From Desulfobulbus sp. (GTDB lineage: Bacteria; Desulfobacterota; Desulfobulbia; Desulfobulbales; Desulfobulbaceae): a stretch of DNA of 39,285 nt. A program made the translations under genes and the position numbers. Positions within the stretch are counted from its first letter, which is position 1, and every line of letters begins with the position of its first letter. The stretch is taken from positions 1-39,285 of the forward strand of contig JAQUEZ010000042.1 in assembly GCA_028684915.1 (NCBI GenBank). The letters are read 5' to 3'. Shown one piece after another: positions 7,751 through 14,801 of this stretch. A model generated the notes under the pieces. That model did not search any database, was not told where the DNA came from, and saw only the letters and a program-made list of their open reading frames with translations.

Positions 7751-8746
7751 GTGGCAAATATTACGAATCGTGGACCATTGCAATGGAGGGTACTTATCCG
7801 TCGTCGAGGATATCCGCGTGTAAGCAAAACTTTTGAAACAAAAGCGGATGCCGAAGCTTGGGCACGACAAATAGAAAGCGAGATGGACAGAAAAGTGTTC
7901 ATTTCCCGCGCCGAAGCCGAACAGCATACCTTGAGCGAATGCCTTGATCGCTACATCGAAGAATATATTCCCCGCCTCAAACACGGAAAGCGCGAAGCTG
8001 ACCGTGCCCGTGCTTTACAACGTCGTCCGATAGCCCACCGTATTATGGCGACCATTCGAGCCAAAGACATTGCTGATTTTCGGCGCGAACGAGAAGCCGA
8101 AAATGTGAGTGGCAACACAATCCGATTGGATTTTGCCCTACTTTCGAAACTCTTCAACTATGCCCGTTCTGATTGGGGTATGGAAAGCCTGCAGAATCCT
8201 GTGGAGTTAGCAGCCAAACCGAAGCCATCTAGAGGACGTGACAGGCGGCTAGAGAAAGGCGAAGAAGATAAGCTATTGAAGGCGGCTAGCCCTATTTTCC
8301 AGGCTGTTATTCTTTTTGCCCTAGCTACGGCCATGCGTCGGGAAGAAATTGCCAGCTTGCAATGGAAAAATGTAAGCATAACTAACCGTTACGTCTATCT
8401 CCCTGAGACAAAAAATTCAGAAGCGCGTACTGTGCCATTATCTGCTACAGCACTCGATATCCTAAAAACACTATCACCTTCTGAAGGGGAAGAACGCGTA
8501 TTTGGCATGACGGCTGACCAGATAACCGACACGATGAAAAGAGTTCGTAAAAAAGCAGAATTGAGCAATATCCGCTTTCACGACCTACGCCATGAGGCTA
8601 CCAGCCGATTTTTTGAAAATACGGATTTGGACGTTATGGAAATCAAGGCTATCACTGGCCATAAAACCTTACAAATGTTGGCAAGATACACACATTTACG
8701 CACGGCTCTCCTGGCAGACAGGTTAAATGGTGCCAAAAGAGGATAA
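7751..8746 (+). CDS. site-specific tyrosine integrase of the element, 331 aa
   Basis: Tyrosine recombinase expected to integrate and excise the element at the tRNA-Leu gene. The N-terminal ~60 residues are an arm-DNA-binding domain (WRVLIRRRGYPRVSKTFETK..AEAWARQIE), then a SAM-like core-binding domain. The catalytic domain contains TAMRREEIASL (first Arg), FHDLRHEA (His-x-x-Arg) and GHKTLQMLARYTHL (His and nucleophilic Tyr). All catalytic residues are present and the length is normal. The start is a GTG at 7751 with AAGGAG at about 7740. It follows the tRNA in the same orientation. No recognisable excisionase gene is adjacent. Confidence 0.93.
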   Translation: MANITNRGPLQWRVLIRRRGYPRVSKTFETKADAEAWARQIESEMDRKVFISRAEAEQHTLSECLDRYIEEYIPRLKHGKREADRARALQRRPIAHRIMATIRAKDIADFRREREAENVSGNTIRLDFALLSKLFNYARSDWGMESLQNPVELAAKPKPSRGRDRRLEKGEEDKLLKAASPIFQAVILFALATAMRREEIASLQWKNVSITNRYVYLPETKNSEARTVPLSATALDILKTLSPSEGEERVFGMTADQITDTMKRVRKKAELSNIRFHDLRHEATSRFFENTDLDVMEIKAITGHKTLQMLARYTHLRTALLADRLNGAKRG

Positions 8747-8888
8747 AGAGCTCAACCTTTTCTGCGTTCAAATAAACATCCACTTCCACATCAGGCGCAT
8801 ACTGCGCATATCTACCGCAGCGAATTAACGCTCTCCTTCATACAATCCAGAAAGGCGTTCATAGGGATCAGATATGTTTCTCTTCCTC

Positions 8889-8912
8889 AATCGCATCATT
8901 AATGATACGATT
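8889..8912. repeat. 24-bp near-perfect palindrome in the fic leader
   Basis: AATCG-c-ATCATTAATGAT-a-CGATT is a palindrome with one mismatched pair, ending 5 bp before the fic ATG at 8918. A second inverted repeat, TGATACG (8903-8909) / CGTATCA (8925-8931), straddles the start codon and would compete with the first in RNA. No Shine-Dalgarno sequence is visible. It may be an operator for autoregulation by the Fic protein's C-terminal DNA-binding-like domain, or an RNA structure controlling translation. Confidence 0.6.
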
Positions 8913-8917
8913 AGGCC

Positions 8918-10054
8918 ATGCAAACGTATCAATGGATCTGGCAATATGCCAACTGGCCACATTTTTCCTTTCATGCCGACCAGCTTCTGAGCGACCTCAG
9001 TGAAGCCTCGAAGATGATTGGCATGCTGGAAACCATCAGCCAATCTATCAGTGCACAGGAAAGTACCGCCGCGCTGGAGCGGGTGTTATCTGATGATGCT
9101 TTGGAAACTTCGGCAATCGAGGGAGAAACTCTCAGTCGAAGTTCTGTACGATCCTCAATCCGCAGAAAACTGGGATTGCCTCTAGAGCAGGATGACAAAG
9201 ACGACCGGACAGATGGGCTTATAGCTATGTTATTTGATGCCAGGAATCAAATACAAGAACCGCTTACTACGGCAAGAATGCAGGGCTGGCATGCCGCACT
9301 CTTCCCGACCGGTTATTCAGGATTAAAAAAAAATCGTGTTGGACAATACCGAGGCCTCGAGGAAATGCAGATCGTTTCCGGGCCGGTGGGTAAAGAGACT
9401 GTGCATTACATCGCCCCGCCGCATAGCAGGCTGGGCATGGAAATGGAACGATTTCTCCGATGGATCAACACCACCGGTGAACATCCGCCATTAATCAAAG
9501 CCGGAATCGCCCACCTCTGGTTCATCATGATTCACCCCTTTGATGATGGAAATGGTCGCGTTGGAAGAGCTATCATCGATTATATCATGGCCGTACAGTA
9601 CCCTAGGCTCATGCAGCTCGTCTCTTTTTCCAAACAGTTTAGCCATGACAGAAAGGGGTATTACGCAGCATTGGAAGAGGCGGGCAAAGGCGGAATGGAC
9701 ATCACCGCCTGGCTTACATGGTTTCTTCAGGCTACCATTTCAGCGATGCAGGAAGCACAGTGGGTAGTCGATACCGTAGTGCAAAAAACCAGTTTCTGGC
9801 AAAGGCACCAAAAGAACGTATTGAACGAAAGACAGAGGAAGGTGATCAACCGTCTCCTTGACGTCGGAGAACAATTCATCGGAAACATGACAACCAGAAA
9901 ATATGTAGGCATGACCAAATGCAGCAAGGTAACCGCCAGCCGAGACCTGGCTGATCTCGTTGAAAAAGGCATACTCCAAAAAACTGCCGGTGGCGGAAGA
10001 AGCACAAGCTATATTCTTTACCTGAACGTTCAATCCAACACTGGGAACGAATAA
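8918..10054 (+). CDS. Fic-family AMP-transferase with self-inhibitory helix and C-terminal winged helix, 378 aa
   Basis: Fic enzymes usually transfer AMP from ATP to hydroxyl side chains of target proteins. The catalytic motif HPFDDGNGRVGR is complete at residues 206-217. An N-terminal (S/T)xxxE(G/N) inhibitory motif, TSAIEG at 64-69, marks a class II Fic that silences itself without a separate antitoxin. The N-terminal ~80 residues (IWQYANWPHFSFHADQL) are the usual extension of this group. The last ~80 residues form a winged helix (LLDVGEQFIGNMTTRKYVGM..CSKVTASRDLADLVEKGIL), suggesting DNA binding. It sits alone on the element between the integrase and the regulator pair, and is probably cargo or a stability function. 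Targets are unknown. Confidence 0.92.
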   Translation: MQTYQWIWQYANWPHFSFHADQLLSDLSEASKMIGMLETISQSISAQESTAALERVLSDDALETSAIEGETLSRSSVRSSIRRKLGLPLEQDDKDDRTDGLIAMLFDARNQIQEPLTTARMQGWHAALFPTGYSGLKKNRVGQYRGLEEMQIVSGPVGKETVHYIAPPHSRLGMEMERFLRWINTTGEHPPLIKAGIAHLWFIMIHPFDDGNGRVGRAIIDYIMAVQYPRLMQLVSFSKQFSHDRKGYYAALEEAGKGGMDITAWLTWFLQATISAMQEAQWVVDTVVQKTSFWQRHQKNVLNERQRKVINRLLDVGEQFIGNMTTRKYVGMTKCSKVTASRDLADLVEKGILQKTAGGGRSTSYILYLNVQSNTGNE

Positions 10055-10125
10055 TTTTGGACGTGCGCAGGCAACACACGTATGCGCACGTCTTTTCAGT
10101 TAAAATTTCGGTTCGCTATCCCCCC

Positions 10126-10632
10126 TTACGAGCGTTCACCTGATTTTTTCCTGTCAAATTTAAACAACCTCCCCTTCTCTTTCTGTCGCTGCCACATTTG
10201 CATTTCAACAAATCGTGCTGGAAACTCTTGGATAAAATCAATTGCAGTCCGAGGATTCCGACCATTCACTTCAGCCTGCCACTGTTTAACAAGATCAAGA
10301 AACTCGTTCATGAGCTGGTCGTATCCACGCGCATCTGATACTTGGGCATTCGAGACAGTGGTGCTATCCTGCTTGGATGCCGGTGGGCTGTTTTTAAAAA
10401 GCTGTACAATCTTAGCAGACTGGCCATCAGACTGGTTATGAAGCGCTTCCCTGGTCACTCCAAATTTCTCGTAAATCATCACATACCACGATTCAGGGAT
10501 CCTGTTTTTCTTCTTGGCGTCGGAAATCGCCTGAGGTGAAATCCCAAGTTTAGCAGCAACCGCTCTCTGGCTTTCCCCTCCAGCTATATATTTAATCTTT
10601 TTGAATATTTGCTCAAAACTGACCCGCTCCAT
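10126..10632 (-). CDS. CI-like helix-turn-helix regulator, copy 1, 168 aa
   Basis: Phage CI-type repressor. An N-terminal HTH (residues ~5-60: QRAVAAKLGISPQAISDAKKKNRIPESW) is followed by a variable linker and a conserved C-terminal helical segment (YDQLMNEFLDLVKQWQ...RTAIDFIQEFPARF). It lacks the peptidase domain of LexA-like repressors, so it should not self-cleave. The ATG at 10632 has GGAG 8 bases upstream; a TTG four codons earlier is less likely. It is divergent from a small Cro-like gene, the usual layout of a lysogeny-type switch. A close paralogue lies at the other end of the element (37,114-37,581). Confidence 0.85.
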   Translation of the reverse strand: MERVSFEQIFKKIKYIAGGESQRAVAAKLGISPQAISDAKKKNRIPESWYVMIYEKFGVTREALHNQSDGQSAKIVQLFKNSPPASKQDSTTVSNAQVSDARGYDQLMNEFLDLVKQWQAEVNGRNPRTAIDFIQEFPARFVEMQMWQRQKEKGRLFKFDRKKSGERS

Positions 10633-10687
10633 TATTTTCTCCAAACTTATGCTTGATAGGGCTTTACAATTATATTAAAAATCAAAT
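10633..10687. promoter_or_regulatory. divergent promoter/operator region between CI-like and Cro-like genes
   Basis: 55-bp AT-rich gap between divergent regulators. On the minus strand a perfect TATAAT lies at 10669-10674, about 36 bp ahead of the CI-like start; any matching -35 would fall in the first codons of the Cro-like gene. The short gap means the two promoters must overlap, as in phage switches. Operator half-sites cannot be assigned confidently by eye. Confidence 0.4.
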
Positions 10688-10891
10688 ATGAGCAAAGCTG
10701 ATACAAGCAAAATAAAGCAATTGCTAAAACAATACAACACAAAGCAAAAAGATATCGCCTCTTTCCTTGGAGTATCCGCTCAGTTTGTCAATCAGGTAAT
10801 TAACGGAAAAAGATCTACAGCCAGGGTCATGAAAGCCATTGCATTCTTTACAAACAGACCGATATCGGAACTCTGGCTAGACGAGGAATAA
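10688..10891 (+). CDS. Cro-like small helix-turn-helix protein, 67 aa
   Basis: Single-domain DNA-binding protein, nearly all of it a Cro/C1-type HTH: KIKQLLKQYNTKQKDIASFL (helices 1-2) then GVSAQFVNQVINGKR (turn and recognition helix). It is divergent from the CI-like gene across a 55-bp gap. It likely competes with the CI-like protein for the same operators and controls element genes. No Shine-Dalgarno sequence precedes the ATG, so translation may be leaderless or weak. From 10,892 to 11,191 there is no gene; a 14-bp palindrome ATTTATTAATAAAT (10,900-10,913) just after the stop may help terminate transcription. Confidence 0.8.
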   Translation: MSKADTSKIKQLLKQYNTKQKDIASFLGVSAQFVNQVINGKRSTARVMKAIAFFTNRPISELWLDEE

Positions 10892-11191
10892 CTCACTTTA
10901 TTTATTAATAAATTCAATAATGGTGAAATTTAAAACCCGGGCATCCTAGCAAACTTTCACAATTTTTTGCAAAGGAATTTAATTCGGCATCCCTCTGGAA
11001 TCTCGATAAATTTATCTGAAAATTATTCTCCATTTTCCCAAAAGTATACAGCCCCAACCGATTCAAGACACCTGCCGAGTTGGTGGAGATGAACATTGTG
11101 GTACACATTTTTTCACCTACTTGATTGCAACTGATGGCACTGTCAAGGAAACACCTATAAGCAAGAGTGACAAAACCGAATTCACTCAGAG

Positions 11192-11476
11192 TCAGATGAT
11201 ATCGTCTGTGTTGGGATTTTTTTCATGGTGCACCGCCATAACATTTTCGACACTTGGTTTCCTGTTACTGGGAGCTACCGATGCTTCTTTCGACCCTGAT
11301 TTTTTCACTGGCTTCAAATTTCTATAAAAGGCCTGGTAGCTCATTGTGATTTTGCCCTTATCCTTCAAATCTTCATAGGCAAGCTTGATGCTGTATCCGG
11401 CAGCTAATAATTTTTCTACTTCCTGGCGAACAGCGAAAAACTCGATCCGGGCTACCCCTTTTTTCAATCGTTCCAT
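11192..11476 (-). CDS. traK: TraK-like oriT-binding relaxosome accessory protein, 94 aa
   Basis: Resembles RP4 TraK, which wraps the oriT region and helps expose the nick site. The shared stretch is FFAVRQEVEKLLAAGYSI...YEDLKDKGKITMSYQAFYRNL (residues ~13-55), comparable to the FLAVRADVEAALASGYAL...TGKVKFSYETF region remembered for RP4 TraK. The basic C-terminal tail is variable and ends in acidic residues, again as in TraK. It is transcribed away from oriT, divergent from traJ, exactly the RP4 arrangement. No good Shine-Dalgarno sequence is seen. Confidence 0.8.
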   Translation of the reverse strand: MERLKKGVARIEFFAVRQEVEKLLAAGYSIKLAYEDLKDKGKITMSYQAFYRNLKPVKKSGSKEASVAPSNRKPSVENVMAVHHEKNPNTDDII

Positions 11477-11480
11477 AATA

Positions 11481-11555
11481 GAAAATAATAAAATATGGTC
11501 AAAATTAATCTAAAATCGAAAATTATAATAAAACATGATGGAAAATCATGCAAAT
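11481..11555. other. phased A-tracts (intrinsically bent DNA) of oriT, probable TraK-binding region
   Basis: Seven A4 tracts begin at 11482, 11490, 11501, 11512, 11519, 11530 and 11542, followed by AAA at 11552. Most adjacent centres are about 11 bp apart, in two phased runs. Helically phased A-tracts cause curvature. In RP4 the region between nic and traK is intrinsically bent and bound by TraK, and this stretch occupies the same position. Confidence 0.65.
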
Positions 11556-11620
11556 TGCACGAATTTTATTGGTTCTCTACGGAATTCTGCCTTCCTCTCT
11601 GATTTTTTATCTGGAGTGAA

Positions 11621-11658
11621 AGGCAGGATAGGTGAGGTAGCGCTACCGCGCACCTCAC
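11621..11658 (-). other. oriT: oriT core: RP4-type nic site and TraJ-like inverted repeat
   Basis: On the minus strand the sequence reads CACCTATCCTG|CCTTTCA, matching the IncP nic region (CACCTATCCTG|CCCGG), with cleavage expected between 11624 and 11623. Immediately 5' of it is the inverted repeat GTGAGGT (11632-11638) / ACCTCAC (11652-11658), enclosing an overlapping perfect 12-bp palindrome GGTAGCGCTACC (11636-11647). This is placed like the TraJ-binding repeat of RP4. The site lies between divergent traK and traJ, upstream of the relaxase gene. Confidence 0.88.
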
Positions 11659-11721
11659 AACCCTGCCCCATCCGGGGAAGGCTTATTCGCTTTCAGCTCA
11701 ACGCAACTGCCCACTAACATC

Positions 11722-12099
11722 ATGCCCAGCACGAAAAAACGGATCACCACCTATCTCACTGACGAAGAGTACCGCTCCATGAGTCGGTCAGCAGCCCAAG
11801 CGGGCCTGTCGCTTTCCAAGTACGTCAAACGGGTGTGCTTGGGGCATTCCGTCACCAGCACTGTCGATTACCAAGCGTTTCTCGCGCTGACCAAAGCCAA
11901 CGCGGACCTTGGCCGACTGGGTGGCCTTTTCAAAATGTCTTTATCGGAGGGTACTGCCGGCAGTCATTCACTGGAGATCCGCAGGATCCTGAAGTCTATT
12001 GAACGATCAAAGGAAAATATGGTGAACCGCTTCAACGCCTTGATCGAGGGATACTCCACAAAACGCCCAAGGAAACAACCAAATGAAAATACTCCATAA
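11722..12099 (+). CDS. traJ: TraJ-like oriT recognition protein, 125 aa
   Basis: Relaxosome protein that binds the inverted repeat next to nic and recruits TraI. It has an N-terminal ribbon-helix-helix-like segment (KKRITTYLTDEEYRSMSRSAAQAGLSLSKYVKRV) typical of MobC/TraJ proteins. The TraJ signature follows: VDYQAFLALTKANADLGRLGGLFKMSL, comparable to VDYEHVRELARINGDLGRLGGLLK in RP4 TraJ. It starts about 64 bp from the oriT repeat and overlaps the next gene by 17 bp, so it leads the relaxase operon. Confidence 0.88.
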   Translation: MPSTKKRITTYLTDEEYRSMSRSAAQAGLSLSKYVKRVCLGHSVTSTVDYQAFLALTKANADLGRLGGLFKMSLSEGTAGSHSLEIRRILKSIERSKENMVNRFNALIEGYSTKRPRKQPNENTP

Positions 12100-12340
12100 T
12101 CTTCTGCAGCTTGCAGGAGCCGTGATCATTTGCACATTGTTGGCATTATCGTGGCAGACGTGCGGTTTCCATGGACTGGGCAAAGTGATGATGGTCTTAG
12201 CCACCGTGGCAGCCTCAATCTGGGCGATGATGTTGATTGGACGCGGGATGTGCTGGCTGGCACTTATCCTGGTGATAGGGATTATCGTCTTGCTTGAAAC
12301 GCTCTGTATAAAACTCAAGCAGTTGGTGCTGGGGTCATGA
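12083..12340 (+). CDS. small inner-membrane protein in the RP4 traX position, 85 aa
   Basis: Three hydrophobic segments are visible: residues ~3-22 (ILHNLLQLAGAVIICTLLAL), ~33-50 (VMMVLATVAASIWAMMLI) and ~55-75 (CWLALILVIGIIVLLETL). The ATG has AAGGAAA upstream. It overlaps the traJ end by 17 bp and the traI start by 4 bp (ATGA), so translation is coupled. It lies between traJ and traI, where RP4 has traX. I cannot show homology to TraX, and function is unknown. A role linking the relaxosome to the membrane is only a guess. Confidence 0.7.
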   Translation: MKILHNLLQLAGAVIICTLLALSWQTCGFHGLGKVMMVLATVAASIWAMMLIGRGMCWLALILVIGIIVLLETLCIKLKQLVLGS

Positions 12341-14124
12341 TTGCCAAACGCATCAACATCGAAAAAGGCAACGATAACTCCATTCGCCTTGGTCGATATA
12401 TTGCCGGCGCCAGCCATGAGGGGGAAAAATTACTGTTTGCCTGGCATGCAAGATGCCAGTCGGAAACCTTTGAGGCCGCTCTACTTGAAATTGAGGCAAC
12501 ACAAGGCCTCAACCAAAGATGCCAGGGGAGCAAAACCTACCATTTGATGGTGAGCTTTCGTCCCGAGGACGAGCCCTTGTTGAGCAAAGAAAACATTATA
12601 CATATTGAGAAGGCTTTTGCAGAAGCCCTGGGTTTTAGTGATCACCAGCGGGTATGTGGCGTCCACAAGAATACCAACAACCTGCATATGCATATTGCCT
12701 ATAACATGATCCACCCCGGACGATTTACCAAGCACGAACCATTTCGTGATTTTTTTCGGTTGTCGGAAGTATGCCGGGAGATGGAAAACCGATACAACCT
12801 GGTAGTCGACAATGGGATTACTCACGAACAAGAAAAACAGCCAAAAATCAATCAACGCGCTGCCAGCATGGAGGCACATACCGGTGAGAAATCATTTCAA
12901 TCATTTGCCATCGACCATAAAGATGCAATCGGCAGGGCTTTGACCGATGCAAAATGCTGGGCAGAGGCCCATACATCCCTGGCCAAGCTTGGGATTAGAA
13001 TTGTTCCAAAGGGTAATGGACTGACAATCGCCAGCATCGATGGTCGTGGTGCCATCAAGGCCAGCGCCCTTGGCCGTGATTTTTCCAAAAACCGCCTCAC
13101 CCAACGATTAGGGGAATATGCTCCGCCAAAGCAGACTGCTCCACAAATGGAGAAGTATCAACGAGAGCCAATCCAACCGAAGACACCGGCGCGAGAGGCA
13201 TTGTTTTATCAGTATACATGCCTCAAAGAGAAGCGGCAGCTGCACCTCCGAGCATCTCAGCAGCAATATTACTTTGAGAAAAAACGAGCTCTTTCCTTGT
13301 TCAGTCAACAGATTCAGACTCTTGAAACGCGTATCCTCCCTCGCAAAACGAAAAGAAAGCTGAGGCAGATGCTTTATGTTGAGAGGCAATCAACCCTGGC
13401 GGGACTCCAGGAATCTCATGAAGGAAAAATTCGAAGGATTCGCGAGCAAACCCCATTCAATAACTGGAATGGGTATCTGAAGTGGAGGGCAGATCAAGGA
13501 GACGAAACCGCTCTGAATATTCTCCGGTCAAAGAATCAGAATGCGACTATCGAAAATAGCGACGGGAAGATAGCCAAAGATCCCACAGAGGCTCTCGATA
13601 AATCCAAAGCCTCAATGGCTCAAAGTGAAAAGAAAATAGCGGCCGCTGGCATTACCGGGAAGCATCGCTCAAGATTGTTGGCTGTAACAAGGATGGAGCT
13701 TTTAAAAGCTCAGGAAGAAATTGATCAGCAAACCGAAACAGGCCAACCACCGATTTTTTCAGGCACGAACCACACTATCGACAACAATGGCGTGGTGATT
13801 TTTTCCTTACCGAACGGCGGCACTATCCGCGACACCGGCAGCAAACTCTATTTTTCCTGCGATGAAGCCACGGAACGTGCGGCTGTTCTGTATGGCCTGG
13901 CACGGTTTGGCAAAAATATTCAGCTGAGAGGAAACAGCATTGAACGAAAAGACCATAAACGAACCGCTCTCCCCCGATCAGGAGCTCACCAGCCTCACAT
14001 TGCTCGCGCTCAACAAAACCATCCACACCGTGTGCGCCAGTTGTCCGAACTCGATGTGGTTCGGCTCGGCAAAAAATCAAAGATGCTTCTGCAGGATAAT
14101 GCACGCCGTGACATGGAGCGCTGA
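12337..14124 (+). CDS. traI: TraI relaxase, MOBP/IncP type, 595 aa
   Basis: Nicks oriT on the transferred strand, stays covalently bound to its 5' end and is passed to the recipient. The nucleophile is Tyr21 (RLGRYIAG), equivalent to RP4 Tyr22. Motif III gives the metal-binding histidines H110, H117 and H119 (HKNTNNLHMHIAYNMIHP). KTYHLMVSFRPEDEP and a glutamine/lysine-rich central region follow. An LPD7-like domain lies near residues 480-555 (LYFSCDEATERAAVLYGLARFG). The last ~60 residues, after LRGNSIER, are low-complexity and His/Arg-rich. They overlap another plausible reading frame, so the true functional end may be near 13,940. Start: ATG overlapping the previous stop. Confidence 0.93.
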   Translation: MIAKRINIEKGNDNSIRLGRYIAGASHEGEKLLFAWHARCQSETFEAALLEIEATQGLNQRCQGSKTYHLMVSFRPEDEPLLSKENIIHIEKAFAEALGFSDHQRVCGVHKNTNNLHMHIAYNMIHPGRFTKHEPFRDFFRLSEVCREMENRYNLVVDNGITHEQEKQPKINQRAASMEAHTGEKSFQSFAIDHKDAIGRALTDAKCWAEAHTSLAKLGIRIVPKGNGLTIASIDGRGAIKASALGRDFSKNRLTQRLGEYAPPKQTAPQMEKYQREPIQPKTPAREALFYQYTCLKEKRQLHLRASQQQYYFEKKRALSLFSQQIQTLETRILPRKTKRKLRQMLYVERQSTLAGLQESHEGKIRRIREQTPFNNWNGYLKWRADQGDETALNILRSKNQNATIENSDGKIAKDPTEALDKSKASMAQSEKKIAAAGITGKHRSRLLAVTRMELLKAQEEIDQQTETGQPPIFSGTNHTIDNNGVVIFSLPNGGTIRDTGSKLYFSCDEATERAAVLYGLARFGKNIQLRGNSIERKDHKRTALPRSGAHQPHIARAQQNHPHRVRQLSELDVVRLGKKSKMLLQDNARRDMER

Positions 14125-14173
14125 AGAGCCCAACGCGATAACGCATTGTGATGGCCAGTTTCTCGACAATTGA
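13940..14173 (+). CDS. small cysteine-rich protein overlapping the 3' end of traI, 77 aa
   Basis: Starts at a TTG preceded by GAGAGGAAA with good spacing and reads MNEKTINEPLSPDQELTSL, then a compact Cys-rich segment: HTVCASCPNSMWF, RCFCRIMHAVTW, ITHCDG. The spaced CxxC...CxC...C pattern looks like a small metal-binding or disulfide-bonded protein. It overlaps traI by 185 bp in the +1 frame, and here this frame looks more protein-like than the traI frame. Either it is a true overlapping gene or traI has lost its stop through an indel. No function is assigned. Confidence 0.5.
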   Translation: MNEKTINEPLSPDQELTSLTLLALNKTIHTVCASCPNSMWFGSAKNQRCFCRIMHAVTWSAEEPNAITHCDGQFLDN

Positions 14174-14801
14174 GGTATAAACTTTCAGGAAGTTAAGGAT
14201 GCAAGATGTAATTTTAAGAACCAGACATTCACAGTAGGAGTATCAAGTTGGTGCGTATTTGCTAATTTCTGAGATTATGGTTGGCAAGATAAATGGCACC
14301 TTTCTCGCACTCTCTAAAATAACCGCCTTTTCTACCAAGCTCGTGGAGTCTGTGCTTGCCCCCCGTTGTGGGTAAAATTTTATCCTTGAAATATTAGGTG
14401 ACCTCTACAGCAATGACGTCACCCCTATCAATTTGCGTCCGAAATAATCGGACCAATCTTCGCATTCTGTCCGTTTTTTCCGGATCAACCCTTCTTTTGC
14501 CAGTTTTCTCCTGGTTAACAGGCGGATTAAGACACTGTTAATTCGTCATTATTTCCGTTTGTTTTTCCAGGATCACTTATTGCATATAATTAATTGTCGT
14601 TGCAAGGTACCCACAAGAACAGCCCGAGACTTGGCATTATTAATTGTAGGAAATTTCGTGAATCGAAATTGTGCAGGGTAACCTCTCTGTTTCCCAAAAT
14701 TTGACTGTAGGTAACATTACCTACAGGATCGTTATAATTCAGTCAACTGGACCTAAACATGTTGGCTGTGCTTTTACCTTTTGTTGTCGAGGAGTTAGGC
14801 G
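14174..14801. other. 628-bp gene-free region upstream of the diguanylate cyclase
   Basis: No supported gene. It contains a perfect 7-bp inverted repeat AATTTCG-TGAAT-CGAAATT (14652-14670), a small repeat TCCGA-AATAA-TCGGA near 14,440, and the promoter palindrome described separately. A minus-strand open stretch at 14262-14390 has no usable start and is rejected as a gene; it may be a decayed fragment. The region marks the change from transfer genes to cargo. Confidence 0.5.
14705..14738 (+). promoter_or_regulatory. candidate promoter with a 22-bp operator palindrome ahead of the diguanylate cyclase
   Basis: CTGTAGGTA-ACAT-TACCTACAG (14705-14726) is a perfect inverted repeat with 9-bp arms. 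A perfect TATAAT lies at 14733-14738, 64 bp before the GGDEF gene start. No good -35 is found at 16-18 bp spacing, and the palindrome covers that position. This suggests a regulator that activates, or blocks, transcription from the -35 region. Confidence 0.55.

Noticed and set aside
9540..9767. Small ORFs in other frames inside fic, traG, trbE and the other large genes
   Set aside because: They are shadows of strongly supported genes and show no start signals or domains.
14262..14390. Minus-strand open stretch ending GGYFRECEKGAIYLANHNLRN
   Set aside because: Protein-like in feel but only ~43 codons, with no ATG/GTG/TTG start; at best a decayed fragment.
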